This document shows positions 8,638-18,036 of a stretch of 48,759 nucleotides of DNA, piece after piece. Where the stretch lies: the NCBI RefSeq assembly GCF_000730605.1, contig NZ_BBIS01000006.1, positions 1 to 48,759 of the forward strand, written 5' to 3'. Source of the DNA: Pseudomonas monteilii NBRC 103158 = DSM 14164 (lineage in GTDB: Bacteria > Pseudomonadota > Gammaproteobacteria > Pseudomonadales > Pseudomonadaceae). Both the position numbers and the translations under genes were made by a program. Every line of letters begins with the position of its first letter. The first letter of the stretch is position 1. Below the pieces are notes generated by a model. The model was not told the DNA's origin and ran no database searches. It saw only the letters and a program-made list of their open reading frames with translations.

Positions 8638-9564
8638 TCAGGCGGGCTCCGAGGCGCTTTCTTCCTCAGCTACCACGCGTTCGCACAGTTCGGTGATTTG
8701 CTCACGCATCCACCGGTTGGCCGGGTCTTGGTCGGTGCTTTCATGCCAGTACAGGTGCGTTTCGAGCGCGGGTACTTCCACTGGCAGGGGGTGATAGCGC
8801 AGCTGATGGCGGCGGGCGAAGCGCTCGGGTACGGTCATCGTCATGTCGGTTTGCTGCAATACCTGCGAAGCCATCAGGTAGTGCTGGGAGCGCAAGGCCA
8901 CTTTGCGCTGTACGCCCATCTTGCCCAGCGCCAGGTCGACATAGCCCAGGCCGTTACGGCGGCTGGAGATATGGATGTGGGTCATGCCCAGGTAGCTGTC
9001 GAGGGTCAGCTTGCTGTCGGCCAGCGGGTGGCCCTGGCGCAAGGCACAGACATAACGGTCTTGCATCAGCTTGACGTGGCGTACCTGCGGGTCGGTGTTC
9101 AGCGGGGCATCAATGGCGAAGTCCAGGCGGCCGGCGGCGAGCTCCTTGGTGGTTTCGCGGCGCTTGCACAGGAAACTCTCGATCAGCACCGCCGGCGCCA
9201 GGCGGCGCAGGCGCTGAAACAGCGGCGGCAGGATTACCGCCTCGGTCAGGTCGGTCATGCTGATGCGAAAGGTCTTGTTGGCTTGTTGCGGGTTGAAGAT
9301 ACGGCTTTCCTGCACCGACGTGCGCAACAGCGCCAGGGCGTTGCGCACCGGGCCGATGATGTTCTGTGCCATGGGCGTGGGCACCATGCCCTGCGCGGTG
9401 CGCACGAACAGCGGGTCGTTGAAGGTTTCGCGCAACCGCGAAAGGGCGTTGGACACCGCTGGCTGCGTGATACCTACAATCTGCCCGGCGCGGGTCAGGT
9501 TGGCTTCGGTGTAGATCGCATCGAACACGATGAACAGGTTGAGGTCGACCTTGCTGAGGTTCAT
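8638..9564 (-). CDS. LysR-family regulator divergent from acyl-CoA dehydrogenase
   Basis: 308 residues. The HTH opens MNLSKVDLNLFIVFDAIYTEANLTRAG and contains ITQPAVSNALSRLRE, typical of the NodD/SyrM/LeuO-like branch of LTTRs. The effector domain runs from about residue 92. It is divergent from the acyl-CoA dehydrogenase across 140 bp of A/T-rich DNA containing TATATCGGTTATGAATG and a nearby TTATAC, a plausible activator site. It probably regulates that dehydrogenase; the inducer is unknown. Confidence 0.88.
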   Translation of the reverse strand: MNLSKVDLNLFIVFDAIYTEANLTRAGQIVGITQPAVSNALSRLRETFNDPLFVRTAQGMVPTPMAQNIIGPVRNALALLRTSVQESRIFNPQQANKTFRISMTDLTEAVILPPLFQRLRRLAPAVLIESFLCKRRETTKELAAGRLDFAIDAPLNTDPQVRHVKLMQDRYVCALRQGHPLADSKLTLDSYLGMTHIHISSRRNGLGYVDLALGKMGVQRKVALRSQHYLMASQVLQQTDMTMTVPERFARRHQLRYHPLPVEVPALETHLYWHESTDQDPANRWMREQITELCERVVAEEESASEPA

Positions 9565-9704
9565 GGGCGCCGCTCTTTGTTGGAGTTATTGGCGGATCAT
9601 ATATCGGTTATGAATGTTTATACACGCGGAAAATAGACTAGGTGGATGGGCGCATGCTGCTCTAGGCTCTGGCCCATGTACTCCGAACCGTGAAGGTAGC
9701 CCCG

Positions 9705-10937
9705 ATGGATTTCGCCTATTCGCCCAAGGTCCAGGCACTGCGCGAGCGCGTCACTGCGTTCATGGACGCCTATGTCTACCCCGCCGAAGCGGTGTTCGAG
9801 CGCCAGGTCGCCGAGGGCGACCGCTGGCAGCCCACTGCAATCATGGAGGAGCTCAAGGCCAAGGCCCGCGCCGAAGGGCTATGGAACCTGTTCTTGCCTG
9901 AATCGGAATACGGCGCCGGCCTGAGCAACCTGGAATACGCCCCGCTGGCGGAAATCATGGGCCGCTCGTTGCTTGGCCCGGAGCCGTTCAACTGCTCGGC
10001 GCCGGATACCGGCAACATGGAAGTGCTGGTGCGTTACGGCAGTGAAGCGCAGAAACGCCAATGGCTGGAGCCGCTGCTGCGTGGCGAGATCCGCTCGGCG
10101 TTCGCCATGACCGAGCCGGACGTGGCCTCCTCGGACGCCACCAACATGGCCGCCACGGCAATGCGTGACGGTGACGAGTGGGTGATCAAGGGCCGCAAGT
10201 GGTGGACCTCCGGCGCCTGCGACCCGCGTTGCAAGGTGATGATCTTCATGGGCCTGTCCGATCCCGAGGGGCCGCGCCACCAGCAGCACTCGATGGTACT
10301 GGTGCCCACCGATGCGCCCGGTGTGAAGATCGTCCGCCCGCTGCCGGTGTTTGGCTATGACGATGCCCCGCATGGTCACGCCGAAGTGCTCTTCGAAAAC
10401 GTGCGGGTGCCGTATGAAAACGTAATCCTTGGTGAGGGCCGCGGTTTCGAGATTGCCCAGGGTCGCCTTGGCCCGGGCCGTATCCACCACTGCATGCGTT
10501 CGATCGGCATGGCCGAACGTGCGTTGGAACTGATGTGCAAGCGCTCGGTGGAACGCACTGCCTTTGGTCGGCCGCTGGCACGGCTGGGTGGCAACGTCGA
10601 CAAGATTGCCGACTCGCGTATGGAGATCGACATGGCCCGGCTGCTGACGCTGAAAGCGGCCTACATGATGGACACCGTCGGCAACAAAGTTGCCCGCAGC
10701 GAGATCGCGCAGATCAAGGTGGTGGCGCCGAACGTGGCCTTGAAAGTGATCGACCGGGCGATCCAGATACATGGCGGGGCAGGGGTGAGCGGCGATTTCC
10801 CACTGGCCTACATGTACGCCATGCAACGCACCCTGCGCCTGGCTGACGGGCCGGATGAAGTGCACCGGGCGGCAATTGGCAAGTATGAGATTGGCAAGTA
10901 TGTGCCGGTGGAGATGTTGCGTACCAGCGGGCGGTGA
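9705..10937 (+). CDS. Acyl-CoA dehydrogenase, ACAD10/11-like
   Basis: A 410-residue flavoprotein with FAD-binding [28 protein letters not shown], the [15 protein letters not shown] helix region, RTAFGRPLA, and [16 protein letters not shown] near the C-terminus. The catalytic loop reads ADGPDEVH. This places an Asp where classical medium-chain enzymes have Glu, as in the ACAD10/11-type branch. It oxidises an acyl-CoA to the 2,3-enoyl-CoA and passes electrons to ETF. Start ATG 9705 has GAAGGTAG upstream; a GTG at 9690 is less likely. It is a single gene under the divergent LysR. Confidence 0.9.
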   Translation: MDFAYSPKVQALRERVTAFMDAYVYPAEAVFERQVAEGDRWQPTAIMEELKAKARAEGLWNLFLPESEYGAGLSNLEYAPLAEIMGRSLLGPEPFNCSAPDTGNMEVLVRYGSEAQKRQWLEPLLRGEIRSAFAMTEPDVASSDATNMAATAMRDGDEWVIKGRKWWTSGACDPRCKVMIFMGLSDPEGPRHQQHSMVLVPTDAPGVKIVRPLPVFGYDDAPHGHAEVLFENVRVPYENVILGEGRGFEIAQGRLGPGRIHHCMRSIGMAERALELMCKRSVERTAFGRPLARLGGNVDKIADSRMEIDMARLLTLKAAYMMDTVGNKVARSEIAQIKVVAPNVALKVIDRAIQIHGGAGVSGDFPLAYMYAMQRTLRLADGPDEVHRAAIGKYEIGKYVPVEMLRTSGR

Positions 10938-10962
10938 CAGGCGTTGATTGTTGTTAGCCTGT

Positions 10963-11000
10963 ACCGGCCTCTTCGCGGCTTTAGCCGCGAAGAGGCCGGT
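10963..11000. repeat. REP-like perfect hairpin, bidirectional terminator
   Basis: A perfect 18-bp inverted repeat (left arm ACCGGCCTCTTCGCGGCT) with a 2-nt loop. The arm starts with the same CCGGCCTCTTCGCGG core as the repetitive extragenic palindromes described in P. putida. It lies between convergent genes and can end both transcripts. Confidence 0.8.
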
Positions 11001-11006
11001 GAGGGC

Positions 11007-12359
11007 TTACTTGGTTTTCAGGTCAATCACCAGATCTTTGGCGGCCTTCGTAGCCAGTACACTCATGAGCTTGCTCATTTCATCCTGCCGCCCAACGCCT
11101 GATTCGGGGCCCCCCATCATCACGCTCGGCACTGGCGCCCTTGCAGCAGCCTCTGCCCAGGCCCGGTTGATCTTCACCATCGCATCCAGTTTGGTTTGCA
11201 GGGCTCCATCCGCCTTGAGCGTGGCCTCACGGGCGTAGGCTTCGGCATCGGCCGTGATCTTGGTCGCTTCTGCAGTGACACGGGCCTTGTCCCGAAGCAA
11301 CTCGGCCGTCTGTTTGTCGATCTCGGCGCGCCGCTTCTCCCGTTCCGCGTTGATTAGCGCAAGCTGTTTTTCGGTCTCGGCTTCGGTGGTACGTTCAATC
11401 TGCTGGCGCAGGCTTTCCTGACGTTTGGCCTCGACGTCCTTGGCACCACGAGCAGAGACCAGTTCCTTCTCTTCTTCTTCCTTGAGCCGGTTTTGACGAG
11501 CCACGGCCAGTTCGGCCAGCGCCTGTTGTACGCGGACCATACGTTGCTGATACTGCGGGTTGGGGTCGATATGAGTGACACGCGCGTCGACTACTTCGAC
11601 GCCAAACAGGCGGAATTGCTGTTGCTTGCGCAACTCCCGACCATCTTTGTCGAGCTTCTTTTCGATGACGAAACGCGTAGCGCTGTTGTCGCCAAAACTA
11701 CCCTGTTCGGTGCCAGCCTGCAGAATCGCGGTTTGGGCCGGATGATTATCACGTTGAACGCGGATCTCCTTGCGACTGGTCAAGTACAGGCCGTTGCGCA
11801 GCTGATTCTCGAACTCGGCACCGAAGTGACTACGGTTACCCGCATAGTAATCGTCGGCACTCATCAGTGAGGCCGTGGCTTGCAGTGTTTCCTTTACCGC
11901 CGGCAATAATGCACGTTGCAGGAAGTTGTCTGGCGTGCGGTACTCTTGGGCGATTTTCAAGAAGGCTTCACCCGAAGGCAGGCGAAACTGGGTACTGAAT
12001 TCTGCCTTCGCATCGACATTGCCCAGAAACACGATGGGCAGATTGTCCAGTGTGATGGACGGATGGCCGCCGCGAGTGTCTTCCGGGTTGTCCATGCGCA
12101 AGGAAGATTGGACGCCGATGGTACGGCGCCAGGCTGTACTGCGGCCAAACCATTTTGTGGCGTAGCCAACGTCTTCAACCACTTTCTCTTCGCCAAAGAT
12201 CGTACGTACGTGGGTCATCTGACCCGCTTCGTTATAGAAAAACACTTCATTGAACATTGCTGCGAGTACGCCAGCGGCCAGGATCGGGATGCCAACGACT
12301 GTAACCAGCTTGCGGTTGATACGAAATTGGGAAAGGTCAGGAATAGACAGCTTTTGCAT
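11007..12359 (-). CDS. SPFH/band-7 membrane protein
   Basis: 450 residues. One membrane anchor (about 19-40, VTVVGIPILAAGVLAAMF) is followed by a degenerate band-7/SPFH domain and a long charged coiled coil (about 275-390, rich in E, K, R and A, e.g. AEREKRRAEIDKQTAELLRDKA). Such flotillin- or prohibitin-like proteins form large rings on the inner membrane and often work with proteases or stress systems. AAGGAG lies 8 nt before ATG 12359. No NfeD or FtsH partner is adjacent, so a specific role cannot be given. Confidence 0.75.
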   Translation of the reverse strand: MQKLSIPDLSQFRINRKLVTVVGIPILAAGVLAAMFNEVFFYNEAGQMTHVRTIFGEEKVVEDVGYATKWFGRSTAWRRTIGVQSSLRMDNPEDTRGGHPSITLDNLPIVFLGNVDAKAEFSTQFRLPSGEAFLKIAQEYRTPDNFLQRALLPAVKETLQATASLMSADDYYAGNRSHFGAEFENQLRNGLYLTSRKEIRVQRDNHPAQTAILQAGTEQGSFGDNSATRFVIEKKLDKDGRELRKQQQFRLFGVEVVDARVTHIDPNPQYQQRMVRVQQALAELAVARQNRLKEEEEKELVSARGAKDVEAKRQESLRQQIERTTEAETEKQLALINAEREKRRAEIDKQTAELLRDKARVTAEATKITADAEAYAREATLKADGALQTKLDAMVKINRAWAEAAARAPVPSVMMGGPESGVGRQDEMSKLMSVLATKAAKDLVIDLKTK

Positions 12360-12501
12360 GGAGCACTCCTTGTGCGGAAAGTCACCATGCTGGCGAAGCT
12401 GTTCCTGTGTTCACAATCAGACCACTCGCATACCTTGCGTAGGAAAAATCGTTGGATTGATTAGGAAAAAATCCACCCTGGTTAGGCTGCATCACAGCAA
12501 C

Positions 12502-13563
12502 TCAGACCCGCAGTTGCGGGTCTTCGTCTTTTTCTCGTGCCATGGTCGCATTCGAAACAGGATTCGGTTGCTCAAACTCGGCCGCCACTTTCTGTCCTCT
12601 GGTCTTGACCAACGAAACCACCACCCCACCCAGCAGCAACCCGAATGTCACCCCTAACGACAGCAACGCCGGCACCTTGCTCACCATGCCGTGGTAGAAA
12701 ATCTTGCAGCCAATAAAGATCAACACCAACGCCAGCGCGTACTTGAGGTAAACGAACCGGTGCATCAGCGCCGACAGCGCGAAGTACAGCGAGCGCAGCC
12801 CAAGGATGGCGAAGATGTTGGAGGTGTAGACAATGAACGGGTCCTGGGTAATGGCGAAGATCGCCGGCACGCTGTCGACGGCGAACACCAGGTCGGCCAG
12901 TTCGATCAGCACCAGCGCCAGAAACAATGGGGTGGCATAGCGCAGGGCCTTACTGTGCCCAGGCGGGGTCTTGCGCACGAAGAAGTGCGAGCCGTGGATC
13001 TGGTCGGTGACCCGCATGTGCCGGCGTACGAACTTGATGATCGGGTTGTTGGCCAAGTCCGGGTGGCTGTCTTCTTTTGACAGCGCCATCTTCACCCCAG
13101 TGAACAGCAGGAAGGCGCCGAACAGGTACAGCACCCAGGCAAAGTTCTGCACCAGCGCCGCGCCCACGCCGATCATGATCGCCCGCAGGAACACCACCCC
13201 CAGGATGCCCCAGAACAGTACGCGGTGCTGGTAGCGGCGGGGGATGGCGAAGTAGCTGAAGATCATCGCCATGACGAACACGTTGTCCATCGACAGCGAC
13301 TGCTCGACCAGGAAGCCGGTGTAGAACTCCAGCGCCGACTGGGCGCCCAGCTGGTACCAGACGCCGGCGCCGAACAGTACACCGACGCTGAAATAGCCCG
13401 AATACAGCAGCAGGCTTTCGCGCATTTCGATTTCCCGGTCGTGCCGGTGCAGCACGCCCAGGTCGAGCACCAGCAAACCGATGACGATGGCCATGAACAC
13501 CAGCCACAACCAGGCGCTGGTACCGAGAACGGGGGTGGTGAGGAATGCGTGCAGAGCTGTCAT
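12502..13563 (-). CDS. TerC/Alx-family integral membrane protein
   Basis: 353 residues with 8-9 membrane helices. The TerC domain features are MAIVIGLLVLDLGVLHR, FFTGFLVEQSLSMDNVFV (the Asp/Asn metal-site motif) and ADLVFAVDSVPAIFAIT. The length and LVLDLGV start match Alx/YgjT-type proteins, linked to manganese export and tellurite resistance. Start ATG 13563 has AGGAGG upstream; the open frame extends 28 codons further without family similarity. E. coli alx has a yybP-ykoY Mn2+ riboswitch; none was recognised in the 110 bp upstream here. Confidence 0.88.
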   Translation of the reverse strand: MTALHAFLTTPVLGTSAWLWLVFMAIVIGLLVLDLGVLHRHDREIEMRESLLLYSGYFSVGVLFGAGVWYQLGAQSALEFYTGFLVEQSLSMDNVFVMAMIFSYFAIPRRYQHRVLFWGILGVVFLRAIMIGVGAALVQNFAWVLYLFGAFLLFTGVKMALSKEDSHPDLANNPIIKFVRRHMRVTDQIHGSHFFVRKTPPGHSKALRYATPLFLALVLIELADLVFAVDSVPAIFAITQDPFIVYTSNIFAILGLRSLYFALSALMHRFVYLKYALALVLIFIGCKIFYHGMVSKVPALLSLGVTFGLLLGGVVVSLVKTRGQKVAAEFEQPNPVSNATMAREKDEDPQLRV

Positions 13564-13729
13564 GAGCCCCTCCTTGAATGTCGACGTTGCAAGGCAACAG
13601 TGATCCGACATGGCGGCTTGGCAGCCGTCAGAGGGGCCCGGTATCACATGGGCTAGAGCCTAGACCCGTTTGCCATGGGTGCCGAATGGGGAGCTGTTAC
13701 ATTTCTTTGCCAGGGCCGCAATCACGGCT

Positions 13730-15037
13730 TCAATACACCCACACCTCTACCCGACGGTTACGCAGGCGCCCTTGCTCCAGTTCATTGCCGGCCACTGGCA
13801 GTTCATCGCCCATGCCTGTTACCTCAAGCACCTCGACACCATCGCGTGCCAGCTCGCGGCGCACGGCCTGGGCGCGAAGGCGGGAGAGCAGGGCAGCGCG
13901 CCCGGGCGTTTCCTTGGGGTCGCCAAACCCTACCAGCACGGCCTTGCTCTGCAACTTGCCTGCCTGGCGCAGGTATTCGACCACCCGCTGCACATCGCGC
14001 AGGGCCTTGTTGTCGAGGCTGGCACTGCCTTCCTGAAAGCGGAAGTTCACGCTCAGCCGCTGCGCTTTCTGGGCCAGGGTGCGATAGCGTGGCGGCATGT
14101 CGGCCAGGGGCGGAACCGGCTGAGCCTTGATCTGCTGTGACACGAAACCCTGCTGGGCAACGATCGCCTGGCCAGCCGGGCTTTGGGCGAAATCGGCCAG
14201 GGCCTTGGCCTGTGGCTTGGGGTTGGCCGGCAGATAGAAGTACAGGCGCCGTGACAGCGGGTAGTCTTCGCTGGCCACCAGCGCGCGCTCTGGCAGCATG
14301 GCGGGTGCGTCGCCTTCGGCCACCGCTAGCACCTTGGCACCATGCACTGCGGCCAGGCTACTGAAGCCGATGGCCTGACGGTCGGTGGCTACTTGCGAAG
14401 CCAGCTCGTCGCTGGACTCGAAGCGCCGCGCCTTGGCTGATAGTTCGTCGTGCAGCGGCTCCAGCACAAGCGCCTTGAACGTCTCGTACGTGCCGGAGCG
14501 GTCGTCACGGGCATAGAGGTGGATGGCGCCGCCAGCAATGCCCAATTGTTCCCAGCGCTGGATCTGCCCGGAAAAAATCTGCGCCAGTTGCTGGGTGTTC
14601 AGTTGTGGCAGCGGGTTGTCAGGGTGGACGATGACCGCCACGCCGTCCAGGCCGATGATTTGTTCGGCGCTGGCAGCGCGCAGGTCGCCCAGAGCACGTA
14701 ACTGATGCAATTCGCTGTCGTTGATCGGCCGCGAGGCGGCCGCCAGGTCGGCGTCGCCACGGCCGAGGGCGATGAAACCGGTGCTGGACCCGTGAGCGGC
14801 AACATCGATGCGTATTGGCTGGGCATGATCGTCCTGCGCGGTGATTACGGTCTCGTTGGGGACGTTGCCCGGTTGCTGTTGGATGGCGGTGGCTCGCTGC
14901 GCACGCAATTGCCCCTGCACCAGTGCCGGCAGCAAGGCGGCGCCGATGGTGTTGGAGCCCTGGACGCGCAGGTGAGCGGGCTCGGCCGGGGTCGCTAGCG
15001 GTAGCAGGGTGAGCAGCAAGACAAGCAGGCGCAGCAT
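13730..15037 (-). CDS. Phosphate-binding (PstS-like) protein fused to OmpA domain
   Basis: 435 residues. A signal peptide (MLRLLVLLLTLLPLATPAEP) is followed by a PBP-like_2/PstS domain (about 22-310: LRVQGSNTIGAALLPAL, GLDGVAVIVHPDNPL, YARDDRSGTYETF). The last 115 residues are an OmpA peptidoglycan-binding domain (NFRFQEGSASLD ... GFGDPKETPG ... RLRNRRVEVWVY). It should be periplasmic and tethered to peptidoglycan. Such fusions occur in pseudomonads and are proposed to act in phosphate sensing or capture rather than transport, since no pstCAB genes are near. Confidence 0.85.
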   Translation of the reverse strand: MLRLLVLLLTLLPLATPAEPAHLRVQGSNTIGAALLPALVQGQLRAQRATAIQQQPGNVPNETVITAQDDHAQPIRIDVAAHGSSTGFIALGRGDADLAAASRPINDSELHQLRALGDLRAASAEQIIGLDGVAVIVHPDNPLPQLNTQQLAQIFSGQIQRWEQLGIAGGAIHLYARDDRSGTYETFKALVLEPLHDELSAKARRFESSDELASQVATDRQAIGFSSLAAVHGAKVLAVAEGDAPAMLPERALVASEDYPLSRRLYFYLPANPKPQAKALADFAQSPAGQAIVAQQGFVSQQIKAQPVPPLADMPPRYRTLAQKAQRLSVNFRFQEGSASLDNKALRDVQRVVEYLRQAGKLQSKAVLVGFGDPKETPGRAALLSRLRAQAVRRELARDGVEVLEVTGMGDELPVAGNELEQGRLRNRRVEVWVY

Positions 15038-15135
15038 GCCGGGTGACCTATGGCATAGAGTTGGCCGGCAGATTACGACAGTGGCGTGATGATAATGTGA
15101 CAGTCGGTAGGGGCCGCAAAGCGGCCCCCGCGATC

Positions 15136-16284
15136 TCAATGCGCCCCGGCCGACTTGCTCAAATCACTTTCGGCCCACTCGGTATAGATACATGCATCCG
15201 CCACCGCCCAGCGCACTTTCACGCTATCGCCAGGTTGCATAGGCATACCCGCAGCCGACAGCGCCTTCACCGTCAGTTCGGTACCACCCGCCGTCACCAC
15301 ATGGCAGGTCTGGCTCTCACCCAGGAACAGCACTTCGCCAACCTTGGCACTGACTTCGTTCCAGCCCGCCGGCAGCGGCTCGCGTGCAGCCTGTTCGGCG
15401 GTCAGGGCCAGGGCTTTTTCCGGGCGCACCATGATCAGGGCATCCTGCGAGGCAGTGAGGCCCGGGGTCAGGCGAATGGCCACCGGCTGGCCCTCGAAAC
15501 TGCCCGCGCCATTGCTGCTGGCCTTGATACGCAGGAAGTTGGAGTTGCCCAGGAACGACGCGACAAAGGCATTCGGCGGGTTCTGGTACAGGTCGTAACC
15601 GGTGCCCAGGCCGACGATCTTGCCATGGCTGAAAATGGCGATGCGCTGGGACAGGCGCATGGCTTCTTCCTGGTCGTGGGTGACGTAGACGATGGTGATG
15701 CCGAGCCGACGGTGCAGCTGGCGCAGCTCATCCTGCAGGTCTTCGCGCAGTTTCTTGTCCAGCGCACCGAGCGGTTCGTCCATCAACAGGATGCGCGGCT
15801 CGTACACCAGCGCCCGGGCAATGGCCACACGCTGTTGCTGGCCTCCGGACATTTGCGAAGGCTTGCGGTGGGCGAACTTTTCCAGCTGTACCAGCTTGAG
15901 CATGGCATCGACGCGCTTGACGGTTTCGGCCGCGTTGAGCTTGCGAATGGCCAGCGGGAAGGCAATGTTGTCGCGCACGTTCAGGTGCGGGAACAGCGAG
16001 TAGCGCTGGAACACCATGCCGATATCACGCTTGTGTGGCGGCACGTTCACCAGCGACTGGCCATCGACCAGGATCTCGCCACTGCTGGGCGTTTCGAAGC
16101 CGGCCAGCATCGAAAGGGTGGTGGATTTGCCCGAGCCGCTGGAGCCGAGGAAGGTCAGGAACTCGCCGTCCTGGATTTCCAGGTCGAGGTTGTCCACGGC
16201 GGTGAAATCGCCGTAGTGTTTGTTCAGGCCGCGCAGGCTGACCAGGGTCTTGCCGGGCGCGTTGTCTTTGATCACTGCACTCAT
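15136..16284 (-). CDS. ABC transporter ATP-binding protein, polyamine type (PotA-like)
   Basis: 382 residues, the ATPase of a polyamine-family importer. Walker A GSSGSGKS (about 46-53), signature MSGGQQQRVAIARAL, Walker B ILLMDEPLGALD, the switch His in YVTHDQEEA, and a C-terminal TOBE/OB domain (from about 270). Last gene of a four-gene operon (binding protein, two permeases, ATPase). Start ATG 16284 has GGAG at suitable spacing; the start at 16344 would add 20 residues without family match. Substrate could be spermidine, putrescine or another small amine. Confidence 0.9.
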   Translation of the reverse strand: MSAVIKDNAPGKTLVSLRGLNKHYGDFTAVDNLDLEIQDGEFLTFLGSSGSGKSTTLSMLAGFETPSSGEILVDGQSLVNVPPHKRDIGMVFQRYSLFPHLNVRDNIAFPLAIRKLNAAETVKRVDAMLKLVQLEKFAHRKPSQMSGGQQQRVAIARALVYEPRILLMDEPLGALDKKLREDLQDELRQLHRRLGITIVYVTHDQEEAMRLSQRIAIFSHGKIVGLGTGYDLYQNPPNAFVASFLGNSNFLRIKASSNGAGSFEGQPVAIRLTPGLTASQDALIMVRPEKALALTAEQAAREPLPAGWNEVSAKVGEVLFLGESQTCHVVTAGGTELTVKALSAAGMPMQPGDSVKVRWAVADACIYTEWAESDLSKSAGAH

Positions 16285-16303
16285 TGTTGTTTTCTCCGCG
16301 CGC

Positions 16304-17113
16304 TCAGGCGTTTGTTTCGGTGCGCCGGCGCAAGGCGGCGGCAATGAACATCACAAGCAGCGATAAGTCGATCAGCAGGGTCGAGGCCACGGCGATGACC
16401 GGGCTGAGGTCCTGGCGCAGGGTGGTCCACATCTTCACTGGCAGGGTCTGCAGGTCGGGGCTGGCCATCATCACACTCAGCACCACTTCATCCCACGACA
16501 CCAGGAAGGCGAACAGGCCGCCGGCGATCATCCCCGGGCGAATGGCCGGGAAGGTGACCTTGAAGATGGCCTGCAGGCGCGAGGCGCCGCAGATCACCGC
16601 GGCATCCTCGATCGACTGGTCGAACAGTTTCAGCGAGTTGATGATCGAGATGATGGTGAAGGGCAGGGCAACGATCACATGGCTGACCACGAAGGCGAAC
16701 AGCGTGCCGGTGTAGCCGAGCTTGAGGAACAGGGCGTACACCGCCACGGCGATGATCACCAGTGGCACGATCATCGGCATGGTGAACAGCCCGTACAGCA
16801 GCTCGCGGCCCGGGAAGCGGCCCCGTACCAAAGCGAATGCACTGGGCAGGCCCAGCAGCACGGCGGCAATGGTGGTCAGCACGGCCACCTTGAGGCTGGC
16901 CAGCGCGGCGTCCATCCACTCCGGGTTGGAGAAGAACTGGCCGTACCACTTGAAGGTCCAGCCCGGTGGCGGAAACACCAGCCACTGGGACGAGCCGAAC
17001 GACAGCAACACGATGAACACCACCGGCAGCAGCAGGAAGGCCGCAATGACCCCGGTGGTCAGGTACAGGCCCGTGCGCAGCGGGCGGCCCATGGCATTGG
17101 GAGACAGGAGCAT
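16304..17113 (-). CDS. ABC transporter permease, PotC-like
   Basis: 269 residues with six membrane helices (TTGVIAAFLLLPVVFIVLLS first). The EAA-type loop DAAVICGASRLQAIFKVTFP contacts the ATPase. Start ATG 17113 follows GAGGTAA and begins 5 nt after the preceding permease gene stops. Second permease of the polyamine-type importer. Confidence 0.9.
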   Translation of the reverse strand: MLLSPNAMGRPLRTGLYLTTGVIAAFLLLPVVFIVLLSFGSSQWLVFPPPGWTFKWYGQFFSNPEWMDAALASLKVAVLTTIAAVLLGLPSAFALVRGRFPGRELLYGLFTMPMIVPLVIIAVAVYALFLKLGYTGTLFAFVVSHVIVALPFTIISIINSLKLFDQSIEDAAVICGASRLQAIFKVTFPAIRPGMIAGGLFAFLVSWDEVVLSVMMASPDLQTLPVKMWTTLRQDLSPVIAVASTLLIDLSLLVMFIAAALRRRTETNA

Positions 17114-17118
17114 GGCGG

Positions 17119-18036
17119 TTACCTCGCGTTGCCAACCGGGGATTCCGGCTGCAGCTTCAGGTACAGGTAGAAGAGCACCAGGGTGATCACCACCAGCAGT
17201 GCGGCGGCGGCGCTGGCCAGGCCCCAGTTGAGGAACGACTGCACCTGCTGGATGATGAATTCGGGCAGCATCATGTTCTGTGCCCCGCCCAGCAGCGCCG
17301 GGGTGACGTAGTAACCGAGCGACATCACGAACACCATCAGCGCCCCGGAGAACAACCCCGAGCGGCACAGCGGCAGGAACACCTTCCAGAAGTTGGTCCA
17401 TGGGCTGGCGCCGCAGATGGAACCGGCCTGCAGCACCATCGGGTCGATGGCGTGCATGGTCGCTTGCAGCGGTAGCACGATGAACGGGATCATGATGTAG
17501 CTCATGCCGATCACCACGCCGGTGAGGTTGTGCACCATTTCCAGCGGGGTATCGATGATACCCATGGCCATCAACGCCTTGTTGATCACCCCCGAGCTTT
17601 GCAGCAGCACCAGCCACGAGTAGGTACGCGCCAGCAGGCTGGTCCACATCGACAGCAGCACGATGTTCAGCAACCAGCGGCCCCAGCCCTTGGGCACCAG
17701 GGTGATTGCCCAGGCCAGCGGGAAGCCCAGCAGCACGCTGATCAGGGTGACCACGCCGGCCACCGAGAAGGTGTTGAACAGCACCCGTGCGTAGGCCGAG
17801 TTGGCGAACAACTGCTCGTAGTTGCCCAGCCCCGGCGTTGGCTCCAGCACCCCGCGCAGCAACAGGCCGACCAGCGGGGCGAAGAAGAACAGGCCAAGGA
17901 ACAGCAGGGCCGGCAGCAGGTTGCGGCTGCCTTTCCAGCGCTGGCTCAGGCTGGCGCGGCGTGGGGCGGTACCCGAGGCGCCGGTACCCGTGGGGGCACC
18001 TTGCGCGTTATGCAGGGCGTTGATGGCGACTTTCAT
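17119..18036 (-). CDS. ABC transporter permease, PotB-like
   Basis: 305 residues. A variable, basic N-terminus of about 40 residues precedes six membrane helices (LLPALLFLGLFFFAPLVGLL first). The EAA-type loop is LQAGSICGASPWTNFWKVFLP. The ATG at 18036 overlaps the stop of the binding-protein gene (ATGA), so the two are translationally coupled, which decides the start. First permease of the importer. Confidence 0.9.
   Translation of the reverse strand: MKVAINALHNAQGAPTGTGASGTAPRRASLSQRWKGSRNLLPALLFLGLFFFAPLVGLLLRGVLEPTPGLGNYEQLFANSAYARVLFNTFSVAGVVTLISVLLGFPLAWAITLVPKGWGRWLLNIVLLSMWTSLLARTYSWLVLLQSSGVINKALMAMGIIDTPLEMVHNLTGVVIGMSYIMIPFIVLPLQATMHAIDPMVLQAGSICGASPWTNFWKVFLPLCRSGLFSGALMVFVMSLGYYVTPALLGGAQNMMLPEFIIQQVQSFLNWGLASAAAALLVVITLVLFYLYLKLQPESPVGNAR

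Noticed and set aside
13564..13680. Possible yybP-ykoY (Mn2+) riboswitch before the TerC/Alx gene
   Set aside because: E. coli alx has one, but the conserved GGGGAGUA and helix-junction sequences were not found here.
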